Source: Siphonodentalium dalli (lineage: Eukaryota > Mollusca > Scaphopoda > Gadilida > Siphonodentaliidae). Taken from it: a stretch of 64,000 bases of DNA. Position 1 is the stretch's first letter, and the number at the start of each line of letters is the position of its first letter. The notes below the pieces were generated by a model that worked only from the letters and a program-made list of their open reading frames with translations, was not told the origin of the DNA and made no database searches. The stretch is taken from the NCBI GenBank assembly GCA_032622095.1, contig CP136066.1, forward strand, positions 100,957,319 through 101,021,318. Reading direction: 5' to 3'. Positions 36,401 to 45,555 of this stretch are shown one piece after another. Both the position numbers and the translations under genes were made by a program.

Positions 36401-36924
36401 CAGTTCTGAGTCAATTCAAAAGAAATCTTATTGAAGATTATTATATATATTTCAGACAGAGTCTCACTGATGAATGCTCAAAAACGGGAAGTAATAAATT
36501 ACGAACATACCGACTTTTCAAACTTAAGTACGAAATAGAACCTTATCTTCTTCACACACCATCAATAGAAAATAGAATCGTTTTTACTAGACTGCGTATA
36601 AGTAATCATAAACTGGCTATTGAAAAGGGACGCCACACCCAACCACCGACGGCATTGGAACAAAGACTATGTATATTTTGTTCCGATGATGCTATTGAAG
36701 ATGAAAAACACTTTCTTTTGGAATGTAGTGCTTACCGCACACCGCGGCTCGAACTAATAACTCTTATGAAGACACAGTTCCCAGACTTTGAAAACATGAC
36801 ACAAACTGAACAGCTTGTCAAAATCCTATCCAACAATATTTCAAATTCATGCACTTCAATATGTCATATAATCCGAAAATTATTTTCCGCACGCGATGAG
36901 CTTCGCCTCATAAGCAATGAATAA
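33463..36924 (+). CDS. LINE ORF2: APE endonuclease plus reverse transcriptase, intact, 1153 aa
   Basis: A single uninterrupted frame. Endonuclease landmarks: TSWNVQG (N19), LVETW (E46), GGDFNAR (about 158-164) and SDH (268-270), all catalytic residues present. A basic linker (VVSRKKTPRKRKW, about 360-375) precedes the RT: ELKNGKAIGPDQ, LIHKKGDKSDPNNYRAIA, QFGFSKGKSTID, AAFIDFRKAFDTVN, GVRQGYILSP and FADD (744-747). The C-terminal knuckle is C1070-x2-C1073-x9-H1083-x4-C1088. It would nick target DNA and prime cDNA synthesis there. The open frame and intact active sites suggest recent activity. APE class is certain; the clade (CR1-like range) is not. Confidence 0.95.
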   Translation: MSDTSSTDHSNTIRYTSWNVQGIRKKIRDPDFRNQIERYEFITLVETWHQDSPDIHLEGYENLNLSRSQAKKKGGIAFYFLSKFKKYMRKVYTVNEVALCVEFDGQMLNQSSKVIFVSLYIPPSNSSFWKTKDKDDDIFECVEKALARYKSGELLILGGDFNARTGELPDHVVSDSDKHTPLPADYIIDTCPNRASMDSRINSFGRQLINLSRSCGIRVINGRSTGDRLGHFTSYQYNGASVVDYILITESFLCAVDYFCVKLPTEFSDHCQLVLHLKYDNERCQSQNKYKYTQLRTHLKWAEHSEEKLRNAMHNTSIRGRLADYKTYHYQHDVYGAKNATKDLMQIVKDVNMYACVRRVVSRKKTPRKRKWFDGQCREFKRDLGKIINDMRNNPFDPNLRTRYHVKRKAYKKALKAKRRAFYADIYCKLDTLETTNPKQYWEIITKMRQRPLSQNELDADRSVDFFTELYCPKPDNPDCGLSSDTYQTCNQAINNDDITTEEVLGATRELKNGKAIGPDQNSNELLKSLVPLIIDEIVKLFNLILETGHYPSDWSESTLTLIHKKGDKSDPNNYRAIAISSAVGKLFNKIINRRLIDFLHVNNIISENQFGFSKGKSTIDGAFVLHAAIQKYKRLGKPLYAAFIDFRKAFDTVNRQLLFKKLKCAGIKGLILRIIQSLYDNSYYITKTNKGLGPPCLSTIGVRQGYILSPNLFKIFIDDIKKEFDSPCEAVHLGNDTLNHILFADDLVLLSDTPSGLQCCLNRLNRYTENNKLTVNTDKTKCVVFRSRKTKTLPDFHIGNQKLEIVNEYNYLGIKFSNTGRFSHAMEELSAKGLKAMHSLFNACTNDAPIPLVTSVKLFDRLIKPILLYGSEIWGVEITTKNHDRLPCEKVHIKYCKRLLGVGRFSSNNAVRAELGSHPLFIDVACRLSSYVIKIISRSDCNLLRNAALEQQVASVKKSIFKTAESLGWNIADLNNPGPVLSQFKRNLIEDYYIYFRQSLTDECSKTGSNKLRTYRLFKLKYEIEPYLLHTPSIENRIVFTRLRISNHKLAIEKGRHTQPPTALEQRLCIFCSDDAIEDEKHFLLECSAYRTPRLELITLMKTQFPDFENMTQTEQLVKILSNNISNSCTSICHIIRKLFSARDELRLISNE

Positions 36925-37101
36925 ATGAAGACGAGACGACCCTATGCACATTCAGCTGTACTTAAATGGTTATATATTACCATCTATTATTATATCATTT
37001 ATTGTATTGTTCAATGTACAACTATATATTAATATGTTTGCATACTGTCCTTATAAGGATGTTTTGCCTATTAAACTTATCTTATCTGTGTACATTCGAT
37101 A

Positions 37102-37111
37102 ACCGGAAGTG
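37102..37111 (+). promoter_or_regulatory. Consensus ETS-family site (ACCGGAAGTG)
   Basis: A perfect ETS/GABP-type core sits just after the LINE 3' end. It lies about 40 bp before a good splice donor, as in TATA-less animal promoters. Functional use is inferred from position only. Confidence 0.4.
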
Positions 37112-37662
37112 GAATCGGAAAAAGTGGAATCGACGATAAAAAATATACACCAGGGTAAGTGTTTTGGCTTCTAATTATTCTCACAGTACTATAAAAAATG
37201 TTATGAGATGGTATTTTCAATAGCATATATATTTCCAATCACATAAAGCAGACTCGTTTTATCAGACGGTTTGATGTTGTCGAGAAAAGAAAGCGAATGA
37301 ATGAAAACTCACATGTAAATAACGCGCTCTTCCAGTTCACTGTGTATGTTCACATAAATAACTAATATTCACGCATGATTTGCACGTGGTATGTTTTCCC
37401 ACTGCTCTAACGGTTCTATACGTATATAACATGTTGCCACTTTGGCGATACTTGTCACAAAAAAATCGAGTTTTTTCTAGCATGTTGGTGTACGGCAGTA
37501 TGCTGGGAAGTGTACTGCAGTATGCGAGTTTGGTCAATAACCAAGTGTACTGCAGTATGTCCTAATAGTTGTAATACACACAATATGGGCGCGTATTGAC
37601 ACAATCATTGTCTCTTATGAGGTATTCACAATGAGTAAACGCCTCATTGTTTCTCATTTCAG

Positions 37663-37869
37663 CCCTAAAGATATCCAACGATGTTTAAATGCTGTAACTG
37701 CGATTTCGAGGCAAATACATTTGGCGAAGCTGTTGGACACGCAACACAGAAACATAAAAATAAAAACATCGAAGTAAAACAAAAGTCGCAACAAACAACC
37801 ACCATACTGTCGTTTCCCATCATTCCTGAGCTTTGTCGTGAGCAGGGTCGACGTATTACCGATTTTTGA
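37663..37869 (+). CDS. First coding exon with one C2H2-type finger, unknown protein
   Basis: The acceptor TTCTCATTTCAG ends at 37662; ATG at 37681 after an 18-base leader. A likely non-coding exon ends at 37154 with donor CAGG|GTAAGTG. The product starts MFKCCNCDFEANTF and continues to H-x4-H (C-x2-C-x12-H-x4-H). A basic K/Q stretch and LSFPIIPELCREQGRRI follow, with a TGA at 37867. It resembles the start of larger invertebrate proteins with an N-terminal single finger then a 'FPI.P' segment. Whether the TGA is read or spliced out is unclear. I do not recognise the gene. Confidence 0.5.
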
Positions 37870-38403
37870 AGTTTTTTAATTATTGGCGATCTGTCCCACA
37901 AGTTAGCAAAACAACGTGATCAAAACGGACAGATTGTGGGTGTAAGATGGATAACTCTAAAATCAAGGTTATTATTGTTAATCTGATCGGATTGAGTACC
38001 TTAATTTAAGACAACAAACTGAAAAAGACTACTGATTTTGTTTTCCAACAACAGTGTAAGTTGGTTAAGTTGGAATATTTCGAAAACTGGAGGCACAGGT
38101 ACCTATATTTGTCGAAATATTCAGACTAAACCACATTTAGACTATGGTTGGAAAAGGATCAATATCGAGCGTTTCTCTTGGTTTGAAATATTGGTGTTCA
38201 AGGGAGTGGGGTAAAAACAATCAAGATTGAACACCAAAAATGAAATAAACAACTCAACGTTCCTGGCTATGTGTTGATATAAGAGACAGTCTTTCTATCA
38301 GTCAATCCCAATATGGTTAACCCCGTGCATGAGTATACAAGTGACTATCAATTGAGAGATAAAAAGAATAAATACTATCAAATGGATCAACTGTATTTGT
38401 ATA
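37870..38403. other. Between the finger exon and the minus-strand zinc-finger gene; no gene
   Basis: It probably includes an intron or UTR of the + strand gene and the 3' UTR of the minus-strand zinc-finger gene. No minus-strand AATAAA was noticed near the 38404 stop. Confidence 0.35.
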
Positions 38404-38899
38404 TCAGTTTTTACATAGCGCTTCGTACTTATTCAAACTTGATCGCCACCTGTAACATTTCTGACACCTCCTGCACTGGTATCGTGGGAGTTGGTGCATC
38501 CCCTTCTTGTGATCTTCCATATTGAATTTTGTTGAAAATGTCCTCGAACAAACATCACAAGAGTATTCTGGCACATCTGCATCTGCGTGGCATGTTTTAT
38601 TGTGCCTATTCAAAGACCCAGGTGCCTTGAAGTTTTTCTTACATCGTGTACACTGGTCGATGGCGATTCCAGCATGCGATGCTTTGTGGTAACGTAACTT
38701 TGACGGTTGGCAGAACCCCTTACCACATACGTTACACGTGTGTTCAAACTGCTTTGTATGTTGCGATTTTTCATGCAGCTTTAGCGCACATAGCCTGCTG
38801 AAAGATTTGCCACAATAAACACACAAGTGGGAGCTTTCTTGTTCTTGATCCGGATTATCTGCTGCAACTGGTGGTCTATGTTTGTTTACATGTCTTCTC
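38404..38899 (-). CDS. C2H2 zinc-finger protein, terminal exon
   Basis: The open frame runs from an in-frame stop near 38902 to a stop at 38404-38406. It begins RRHVNKH, the tail of a finger whose cysteines must lie in an upstream exon. An acidic, Gln-rich linker follows, then four standard fingers: CVYC...H-x4-H, CNVC...H-x3-H, CTRC...H-x4-H and CDVC...H-x4-H. A fifth (CRRC...YEALC) has lost its histidines. Such arrays bind DNA in the nucleus; the target is unknown. The acceptor near 38899 has a weak pyrimidine tract, and no upstream exon was found. The frame is intact, so it is probably a real gene. Confidence 0.7.
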
Positions 38900-39219
38900 T
38901 CAGATTATATAGTTTGGTTGTGCTATACGTACATTCCGAACATGTGTACTACTGTATGACGACTGGACGATTGCGTACATATATACAGCGATAAACGTGT
39001 CACACACACATGTCAAAGCAAGCTGATCGTCACTTAACTCGCATGCTTTTTATTTGCTATAACCTGAATAGTAAATGTATGCCGGAGTCACGGGGCCTCT
39101 CAAATGTATGATATCTCAGTCGCACTTGGAAAGCATGAACACGAACTACGATACGGTCAGTTACATGTGTTTTGCGTAGGCATACACATGGCTGTAGCAA
39201 CACAAGATATAAACATTAA
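38900..39219. other. Short intergenic stretch upstream (minus sense) of the zinc-finger exon
   Basis: No further finger-coding exon was seen on the minus strand. The stretch ends at the TTAA-flanked MITE beginning at 39220. Confidence 0.35.
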
Positions 39220-39228
39220 AGGTACTAA

Positions 39229-41807
39229 AGCTAGCCACACATGCTTGCGTATGCGTATGGTGCGTTGCGTTATTTTTATCGCATGCGATTGTCGGACGGA
39301 AAATCAAATAGAAATGCACGGGCACCCACACATGCATGCGGTTCCGATGCGAAACTAATCTGACGCTCCGAATGCCTCCGATTTTTATCGGACCGAAAAT
39401 ACTCGTATTTTCCATCGGATAGAAATCGTCGCTCCGTTTGCGTTCGCAGCGGAATTCCCCAATTGTTTTTCAAAGTAATAAAACATGCCGCGAATTAGAT
39501 CTACTCCCATAACACCACAAGAAGTGGAAGATTTGGGCCTTTCTAGTTAAACCCCGGGTCTATCTGTATGTGTGCCAGCATGGGTACTATCACGACAGCC
39601 AGAAATCATTTAATGCGTGGCAGGATATTTCCGAGAAGATCAGGGGTGGGGGGGGGGGGGGGGTCTGCAAAACATGTCCGCATATAGGGCCGGGGTGGGT
39701 GGGTGGTCCAGAGGCCGAAAAAATCGTGCTTGTAAATTTTTTCCAAAATGGGTTTTTTTCAAACAATTTACAAGTACTGTCCATGTAATGTTGTTTGTAA
39801 GCATGTTAGTACCATGTTTGTTGGTATAGGGCTATATATAGGCAGCTATAGAGACTCTTTAGCCTCAGATTTAGCAACATTCTGGATTTTACAGGATCCC
39901 GGCCCACTTCACAGTGGACCACCATAATAGCGTTCAGGAAACTTATGATCAACTGAAGAAATATTTAGTAACAAAATTAATATATTACCCAGTTGTTTTA
40001 CCTGAAACGTAATAAAATTTTAAAAAAACTGTATCACAAATTGGATACTACATGGTGAATACTCAATGATGACTAGATATCATTAACCTGATTGTTGTAT
40101 AACATGAAATTGAAAAGGGTATCTCATAAATTTCTAATGTCTGAAATACTGTCTTGTTCTGGCATGTAATCAAATTCATTCCTTCTGGTTATTTCTCATC
40201 TTGAATGATTGCAAGTAATTTTAATTTGCAACACTTATCCAAATAAAACTGAATTGGTTATGAATGACCGTTACTGTTTACTGCTCAGACAATCCCAACT
40301 GAAGATGACGCTATTCTCATTGAATTTCCGAACTTCATCTTGGAGCTTTACTGCTCAACAAGACTAGACTAAAATACTAATTGTATACTGTTATCGCTTA
40401 CAAATAGATGAACTGAAATAATGTGATGCATTCAGATGCATTGAGAAATGACATTCTTCAATGTCTTCAAAGTTCAAACTAAAAGTAAAATCAAGAATAA
40501 AATCTGACTGAGACTATACTGCAGACTCTAGTGCACAAATGTACAAATGGTTGAGTTATAATAATGCAAAATGTGTTTACGGATGGAACAAGGCCGGTAA
40601 CTCTGGTATGCATTGACAGGCGAAATCTGTGATATGCAGTAATACATGTATGTGCATACATCCTTCCTCTATAATTCTGGTCTATCACCACACCAAACCA
40701 CATCAAAATTCGACAACCGACACTTCAACTTATATTGCAAAAACATTGTACGGACTGAATTTCATAAAGTCGAACATGGCCCATAACTCTGGTATATAGG
40801 CATTGGTTCTCACAACCCGTGATATTATGCATATTCGTTTCCCATTTCTGGTCCTTCACCATGCCACAGAGCATCAATATATGACAACCGACTCTTGAGT
40901 TATAATGCAAAATGTGTGTACGGACGGACGCACGGATGGCTCGAGACGTCAACTATATACCCGCCGACTAATATCGGGGGTATAGTAATCATATATCTAT
41001 GTGTATACCTAACCAAAAACAATTTACCTCTCCCACCCCACCCCGGTGGATAAGATTAAAGAGTTCTTTGGTCATGCACAAATAATTGTGGAACCCCTGA
41101 CCTGTTTACCACTATTTACACTGATCAGTGTTCTCTGTCAGACACAACATACTCGATATATTAGGGCTATAATGGGGTCAAGGACGATTTGTGACATATA
41201 GTGTACCTACACTATATGCTTTATTATTGTTGTTAGAAACTGAAAACACAAGGAAACACCTGGAAATAGTTTATTTTTCGTTTTTCTGATCTGTGTTTAC
41301 CAATTAAACATGTTGTTGCTTGCGTCTTAATTTTACACAGCAAGAGTTTGCACCAAAAAAAGGATAGTGGAATGGGATTGAAAGGCAGTTAACACAGTTA
41401 TTGAAGAACGGCTAAAAAAACCTCTGAAATGTTGATAAAAACATGACAAAGGGGGGTGAGTCCCCAAAATTTGGAGGAAACAAATTGCACAAATGGGGTG
41501 GTGGGTCCCTCTGGGTGGAAATAAACTTGTTGGGCCCTATATGTGCAATTTTTTTCCAGACCCCTCCCTGAGAAGATCGTTTATTTCTTAACCTCCTATG
41601 GTAATGATACACAGCAACAATCACTAACAATTCCTCCTCCTGTAAATCCATGGTGAAGTGACTGAAACGATCACTACCGGACAACGTTCGCATGACCCCA
41701 ACGGAACGATAACGCAAACATGTGTGGGTACTTTCGCACAACGAACGGATCCGATGAACGGATCCGATTATTTTCGCTAACGCATACGCAAGCATGTGTG
41801 GCTAGAT
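39229..41807. mobile_element. PIF/Harbinger-like element, 2.58 kb, nested in the TTAA MITE
   Basis: Terminal inverted repeats AGCTAGCCACACATGCTTGC (39229) and ATCTAGCCACACATGCTTGC (minus, from 41807). The target duplication TAA lies at 39226-39228 and 41808-41810. TAA and a Harbinger-type transposase start inside support the class. The interior contains a poly-G tract (39645-39661), two inverted copies of another repeat (GTCTG(C/G)AAAA...CATATAGGGCC near 39661 and 41530), and non-coding AT-rich DNA. The transposase is mostly missing. A 21-codon frame at 39485-39550 is of unknown meaning. Confidence 0.6.
41571..41651 (-). pseudogene. Harbinger transposase N-terminal scrap
   Basis: From the ATG at 41651-41649 it reads MDLQEEELLVIVAVYHYHRR, then LRNKR. 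An acidic ELL..A stretch followed by an Arg run is how HARBI1-like transposases begin, usually continuing WV.PI. Here the frame runs instead into a repeat that starts at about 41570. It lies inside the TIR/TSD-defined element in the expected place near one end. Confidence 0.4.
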
Positions 41808-42064
41808 TAAATCCGATCAGACGATTCTGAATTTCTATTTAATACTGACCACTTGATTTAGAGTTATCCATCTTTATCTGCAAGACCATCCGTTTCACCG
41901 GCAAGTTATGTCCCACAAACAATAGAAATCGTTAACTTCAAACATTGATATCTGATCACTCGGAGCATTGGTGGATGGATTCCTCGACTAGAATCAAATA
42001 TTTTTTACCCCGAAGCCAATGTAATAGTAAATTAGGAGCGTCTGATCGGATTTAGTACCTTTAA

Positions 42065-43129
42065 TATAACTGAAATATGGAGAGCACACAAACTTACATA
42101 AACCACACTTAGCATGAATGTATGTACTTGTATACATATCTATTCAAACAATAAACCGTGTAGCATGTTATACATGCATGCAGCCGTGCATTGCAATCCC
42201 ACAACCCCACCAAACACGCACGGTATATATTAATTATATAATTTATTTCACATTCTGGAGTCAGACACATCTTTCTGTGAGACTCGACAGTGGTAAGATC
42301 ATCTAATAACCAGTCGCATGCCAATGCATTCACATCATGTGTGCCACAAAGTCTTATTAATCATGGGAAAATTAATGATTTATATGTCGTGCAAATAGAG
42401 CAATATTTTGCTCAAATATGTTCAATATCCACATCACTCGCTTTAGTGAGAAGTTCAATACGCATGTATACATGCCCAAATCAGTGCGAAAGGTCTAGAT
42501 TTGTGTCTTTCAAGCATGATGCCGTACACCGAACTCGCATACTGGTTACACTGGTGTAAATAAGGTTCGGAGAGACCTCTAGCGGATGCGGGAGGAATAT
42601 ATAGGAGAGAATAAAATATACACTGGGCCCTGATTGGTCAATAGCCTTGTGTGCTTTTTGCATAAAAAAATCATCACACCTCTTCCCTATGGTTTCCCAC
42701 TGGTAAAATAGCCATTGGCACAGGAATTAACCCTCTGTAGTGAAGTTTGAATTTTTTGTTGTGGTCTAAAATATGACAGTATTTTTTTATGCGGTTCTGA
42801 CACTAGTTAGGAAAACACAAGATTTAAAGGCGAATTCCCTGCCTGTCGTGCCTGATTTGTTTGTGCAAAAAGTTTCCCAAAGTGTCAATTTTTCAGATTT
42901 AAAGAAAATTTTGGACCCAATGTTTATATTGCCAATAGTATACGCTAAAACGTTAGCACTGAGGCCTATGGAAAACATTTACACCTGTGTAACCTACTGC
43001 AGTACACTTGTCCACTGGCTACATTGGCATACTGCCGTACACCTGGCTTTTTTTAATCGGATTATTTTGCCAAGAAAACTGTCTTATTGGTACCAGATAC
43101 ATTATATATAACGCAGATCAAACCCTGCC
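42065..43129. other. Intergenic, no gene recognised
   Basis: A 112-codon frame at 42773-43111 has no recognisable domain and low-complexity hydrophobic composition. No repeat boundary was seen until the Helitron-like array. Confidence 0.3.
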
Positions 43130-43757
43130 CGGACAAAAGTACCCTTCTAAATCCATCCGGTTTTTCCCGATTTGACCTCGAATTGATAATTTTGAAGGTC
43201 AAGGTCATGTATTTGACCTTGAATTGTCTGTTTCCCCTCTGCTTTTCGGCGAATTGCCCGATTTGACCTTGACTTGTCCATTTTGAAGGTCAAGTTCAAG
43301 TGGGGTCACGATTTGACCAGTCCAAAACACTGCCCGGACAAAAGTACCCGTCGAAATCCACCCGGTTTTACCCGATTTGACCTTGAATTGATCATTTTGA
43401 AGGTCAAGGTCAGGTCGGGGTCACGATTTGACCCGTCCAAAACACTGAATGGACAAAATAAAAATTCGCGATTTGACCTTGAATTGACCCGATTTCAAGG
43501 TCAAGGTCACGTCGCACGGGCAACCGAATAGGCTTACGACACCCCCATACGAAAGTATCCCTAGATACTCGGGCGTTCGACCTTGAAATGACCCGATTTC
43601 AAGGTCAAGGTCACGTCGCACGGGCAAATTAATAGGACCATGCCACTCCCCGGCCGAAAGTACCCCACATACCAAGTTTCATTGAAATCGGCTCGGCCGT
43701 TTTCGAGTCCATCGCGAACAGAAACACACACACAGATTTCCCAAAATATATAATAGA
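43130..43757 (-). mobile_element. Helitron-like unit 1 of array (left end truncated)
   Basis: On the minus strand its 5' end TCTATTATATATTTTGGG lies at 43757, immediately after the CTAG of unit 2. The interior is ~110-bp repeats with CCCGGACAAAAGTACCC, GATTTGACCTTGAATTG and AAGGTCAAGGTCA. Its own 3' hairpin end is missing near 43130. Confidence 0.6.
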
Positions 43758-44379
43758 CTAGAAGGTGACCCGACTTCGTCCGGGCTTTGACCTTGAATTG
43801 TCCATTTTGAAGGTCAAGGTCAAGTGGGGTTACGATTTAACCAGTCCAAAAACACTGCCCGGACAAAAGTACCCGACAAACGTGCCCGTCGAAATCCATC
43901 CGGTTTTACCCGATTTGACCTTGAATTGATAATTTTGAAGGTCAAGGTCTGGTCGGGGTCACGATTGGACCCGTCCAAAACAATCAGTGGACAAAACTAA
44001 TCCCACGTATCAAATTTCGTCGAAATCCCATCAAAATTGCCGATTTGACCTTGAAGTTACCCGATTTCAAGGTCAATTTCACGTCGCACGGGCAAATGAA
44101 TATGCTTATGAGACTCGCCATAAGAAAGTACCCCCACATATCAAGTTTCATCGAAATCCCGTGATATTCGGGCGTTTGACCTTGAAATGACCCGAATTCA
44201 AGGTCAAGGTCACGTCGCACGGACAAATTAATATGCCTGTGTTCGTCCCCGGTCGAAAACACCCCAACATACCAAGTTTCATCGAAATCGGGTGGGCCGT
44301 TTTTGAGTTCATCGCGAACACACAGACAGACACACAGACAGACACACAGACACACAGATCTTCCAAAATATATAATAGA
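43758..44379 (-). mobile_element. Helitron-like unit 2 of array
   Basis: 622 bp. On the minus strand it runs from TCTATTATATATTTTGGAAG (5', at 44379) with (TGTC)-rich tract to the hairpin GCCCGGACGAAGTCGGG, then TCACCTTCTAG at 43758. The interior is like unit 1. No base separates it from units 1 and 3. Confidence 0.7.
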
Positions 44380-44940
44380 CTAGCCGATGAGCCCGACGTT
44401 GTCCGGGCTATTCAAAAACCAAATTTCTAGTCAATAGCTCTACCCAACCAGAAATTTCAAGTCGATAGCTCTACCCGTTTCCGAGATCTGGTCTGCGCAT
44501 GCGCGAAGCTGGCGTCGCACGGGCTCGGCGACCCGATAAAATTCGTATCCGGGGCAAGATACATTCACATAGCAAATTTCAAGTCGATAGCTCCATCCGT
44601 TTCCGATATCTCGTCTGCGCATGCGCGAAGTTGGTGTCGCACGGGCTCGGCGACCCGATAAAATTCGTATGCGGGGCAAGATACATTCACATAGCAAATT
44701 TCAAGTCGATAGCTCCACCCGTTTCCGAGATCTCGTCTGCGCATGCGCGAAGCGGGCGCCGCACGGGCTCGCCAATACGACAACGTTCACCGCCTGGTCA
44801 AACTACACACACGTACCAAGTTTCGTCCCGATCGGTCGAGAATCGTAGATTTGTATAAATGACAGACAGACAGACAAACAAACAAACAAACAAACAAACA
44901 AACATACATACAGACAGAGGTCTTCAAAATATATATGAGA
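44380..44940 (-). mobile_element. Helitron-like unit 3 of array, three 122-bp core repeats
   Basis: 561 bp. On the minus strand the 5' end is TCTCATATATATTTTGAAGA at 44940, with a long (TTTG)/(CTGT) tract. The 3' end is GCCCGGACAACGTCGGGC, TCATCGGCTAG at 44380. Core repeats with GCGCATGCGC start at 44495, 44617 and 44739, 122 bases apart. The interior differs from unit 2 while the termini agree, so two subfamilies are joined. Confidence 0.75.
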
Positions 44941-45555
44941 CTAGCCGATGAGCCCGACGTTGTCCGGGCTATTCAAAAACCAAATTTCAAGTCGATAGCT
45001 CCACCCGTTTCCTAGATCTGGTCTGCGCATGCGCGAAGCTGGCGTCGCACGGGTTCGGCGACCCGATAAAATTCGTATCCGGGGCAAGATACATTCACAT
45101 AGCAAATTTCAAGTCGATAGCTCCACCCGTTTCCTAGATCTGGTCTGCGCATGCGCGAAGCTGGTGTCGCACGGGCTCGGCGACCCGATAAAATTCGTAT
45201 CCGGGGCAAGATACATTCACATGGCAAATTTCAAGTCGATAGCTCCACCCGTTTCCGAGATCTGGTCTGCGCATGCGCGAAGCTGGCGTCGCACGGGCTC
45301 GGCGACCCGATAAAATTCGTATCCGGGAAAGATACATTCACATAGCAAATTTCAAGTCGATAGCTCCACCCGTTTCCGAGATCTCGTCTGCGCACGCGCT
45401 GCACGGGCGTCGCACGGGCTCGCCAATACGACAACGACGACCGCCTGGTCAAACTACACACACGTACCAAGTTTCGGCCCGATCGGTCGAGAATCGTAGA
45501 TTTGTAAAAATGACAGACAGACAGACGGACAGAGGTCTTCAAAATATATATGAGA
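44941..45555 (-). mobile_element. Helitron-like unit 4 of array, four core repeats
   Basis: 615 bp with the same ends as unit 3. Core repeats start near 45025, 45147, 45269 and 45390 (the last shortened). Overlapping small ORFs on both strands here are by-products of the repeats. At the outer end host A precedes the TC terminus on the minus strand (GAA|TCTCATATA). Confidence 0.75.

Larger units (their letters stand above)
32441..37088 (+). mobile_element. Near-complete LINE (ORF1 remnant?, intact ORF2, 3' UTR)
   Basis: The ORF2 stop at 36924 is followed by about 165 bp of 3' UTR ending TTAAACTTATCTTATCTG, after which unrelated sequence with a promoter-like ETS site starts. The 5' limit is inferred from the SGNH fragment. 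No flanking target duplication could be fixed by eye. Confidence 0.5.
39220..42060. mobile_element. TTAA-flanked MITE (259 bp original), split by a Harbinger-like element
   Basis: The left end AGGTACTAA (39220-39228) follows TTAA (39216-39219). The right end, read on the minus strand, is AGGTACTAAATCCGATCAGA, with TTAA at 42061-42064. Removing 39229-41810 (element plus one TAA) rebuilds AGGTAC TAA ATCCGATCAGACG at the left, matching the right terminus. Sister copies lie at 47857 and 61433. TTAA targets fit piggyBac or Kolobok derivatives; which one is undecided. Confidence 0.7.

Noticed and set aside
39570-39829. Gly-rich or Pro-rich frames across the poly-G run
   Set aside because: Low-complexity artefact of a G17-like tract within the Harbinger-like element.
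42773-43111. 112-codon plus-strand frame
   Set aside because: No motif, no splice context; composition fits chance in AT-rich DNA.
44440-45340. Overlapping Arg-rich frames on both strands (MREAGVARARRPDKIR type)
   Set aside because: By-products of the 122-bp Helitron core, which has no stop in several frames; the same peptides recur in different frames at each copy.
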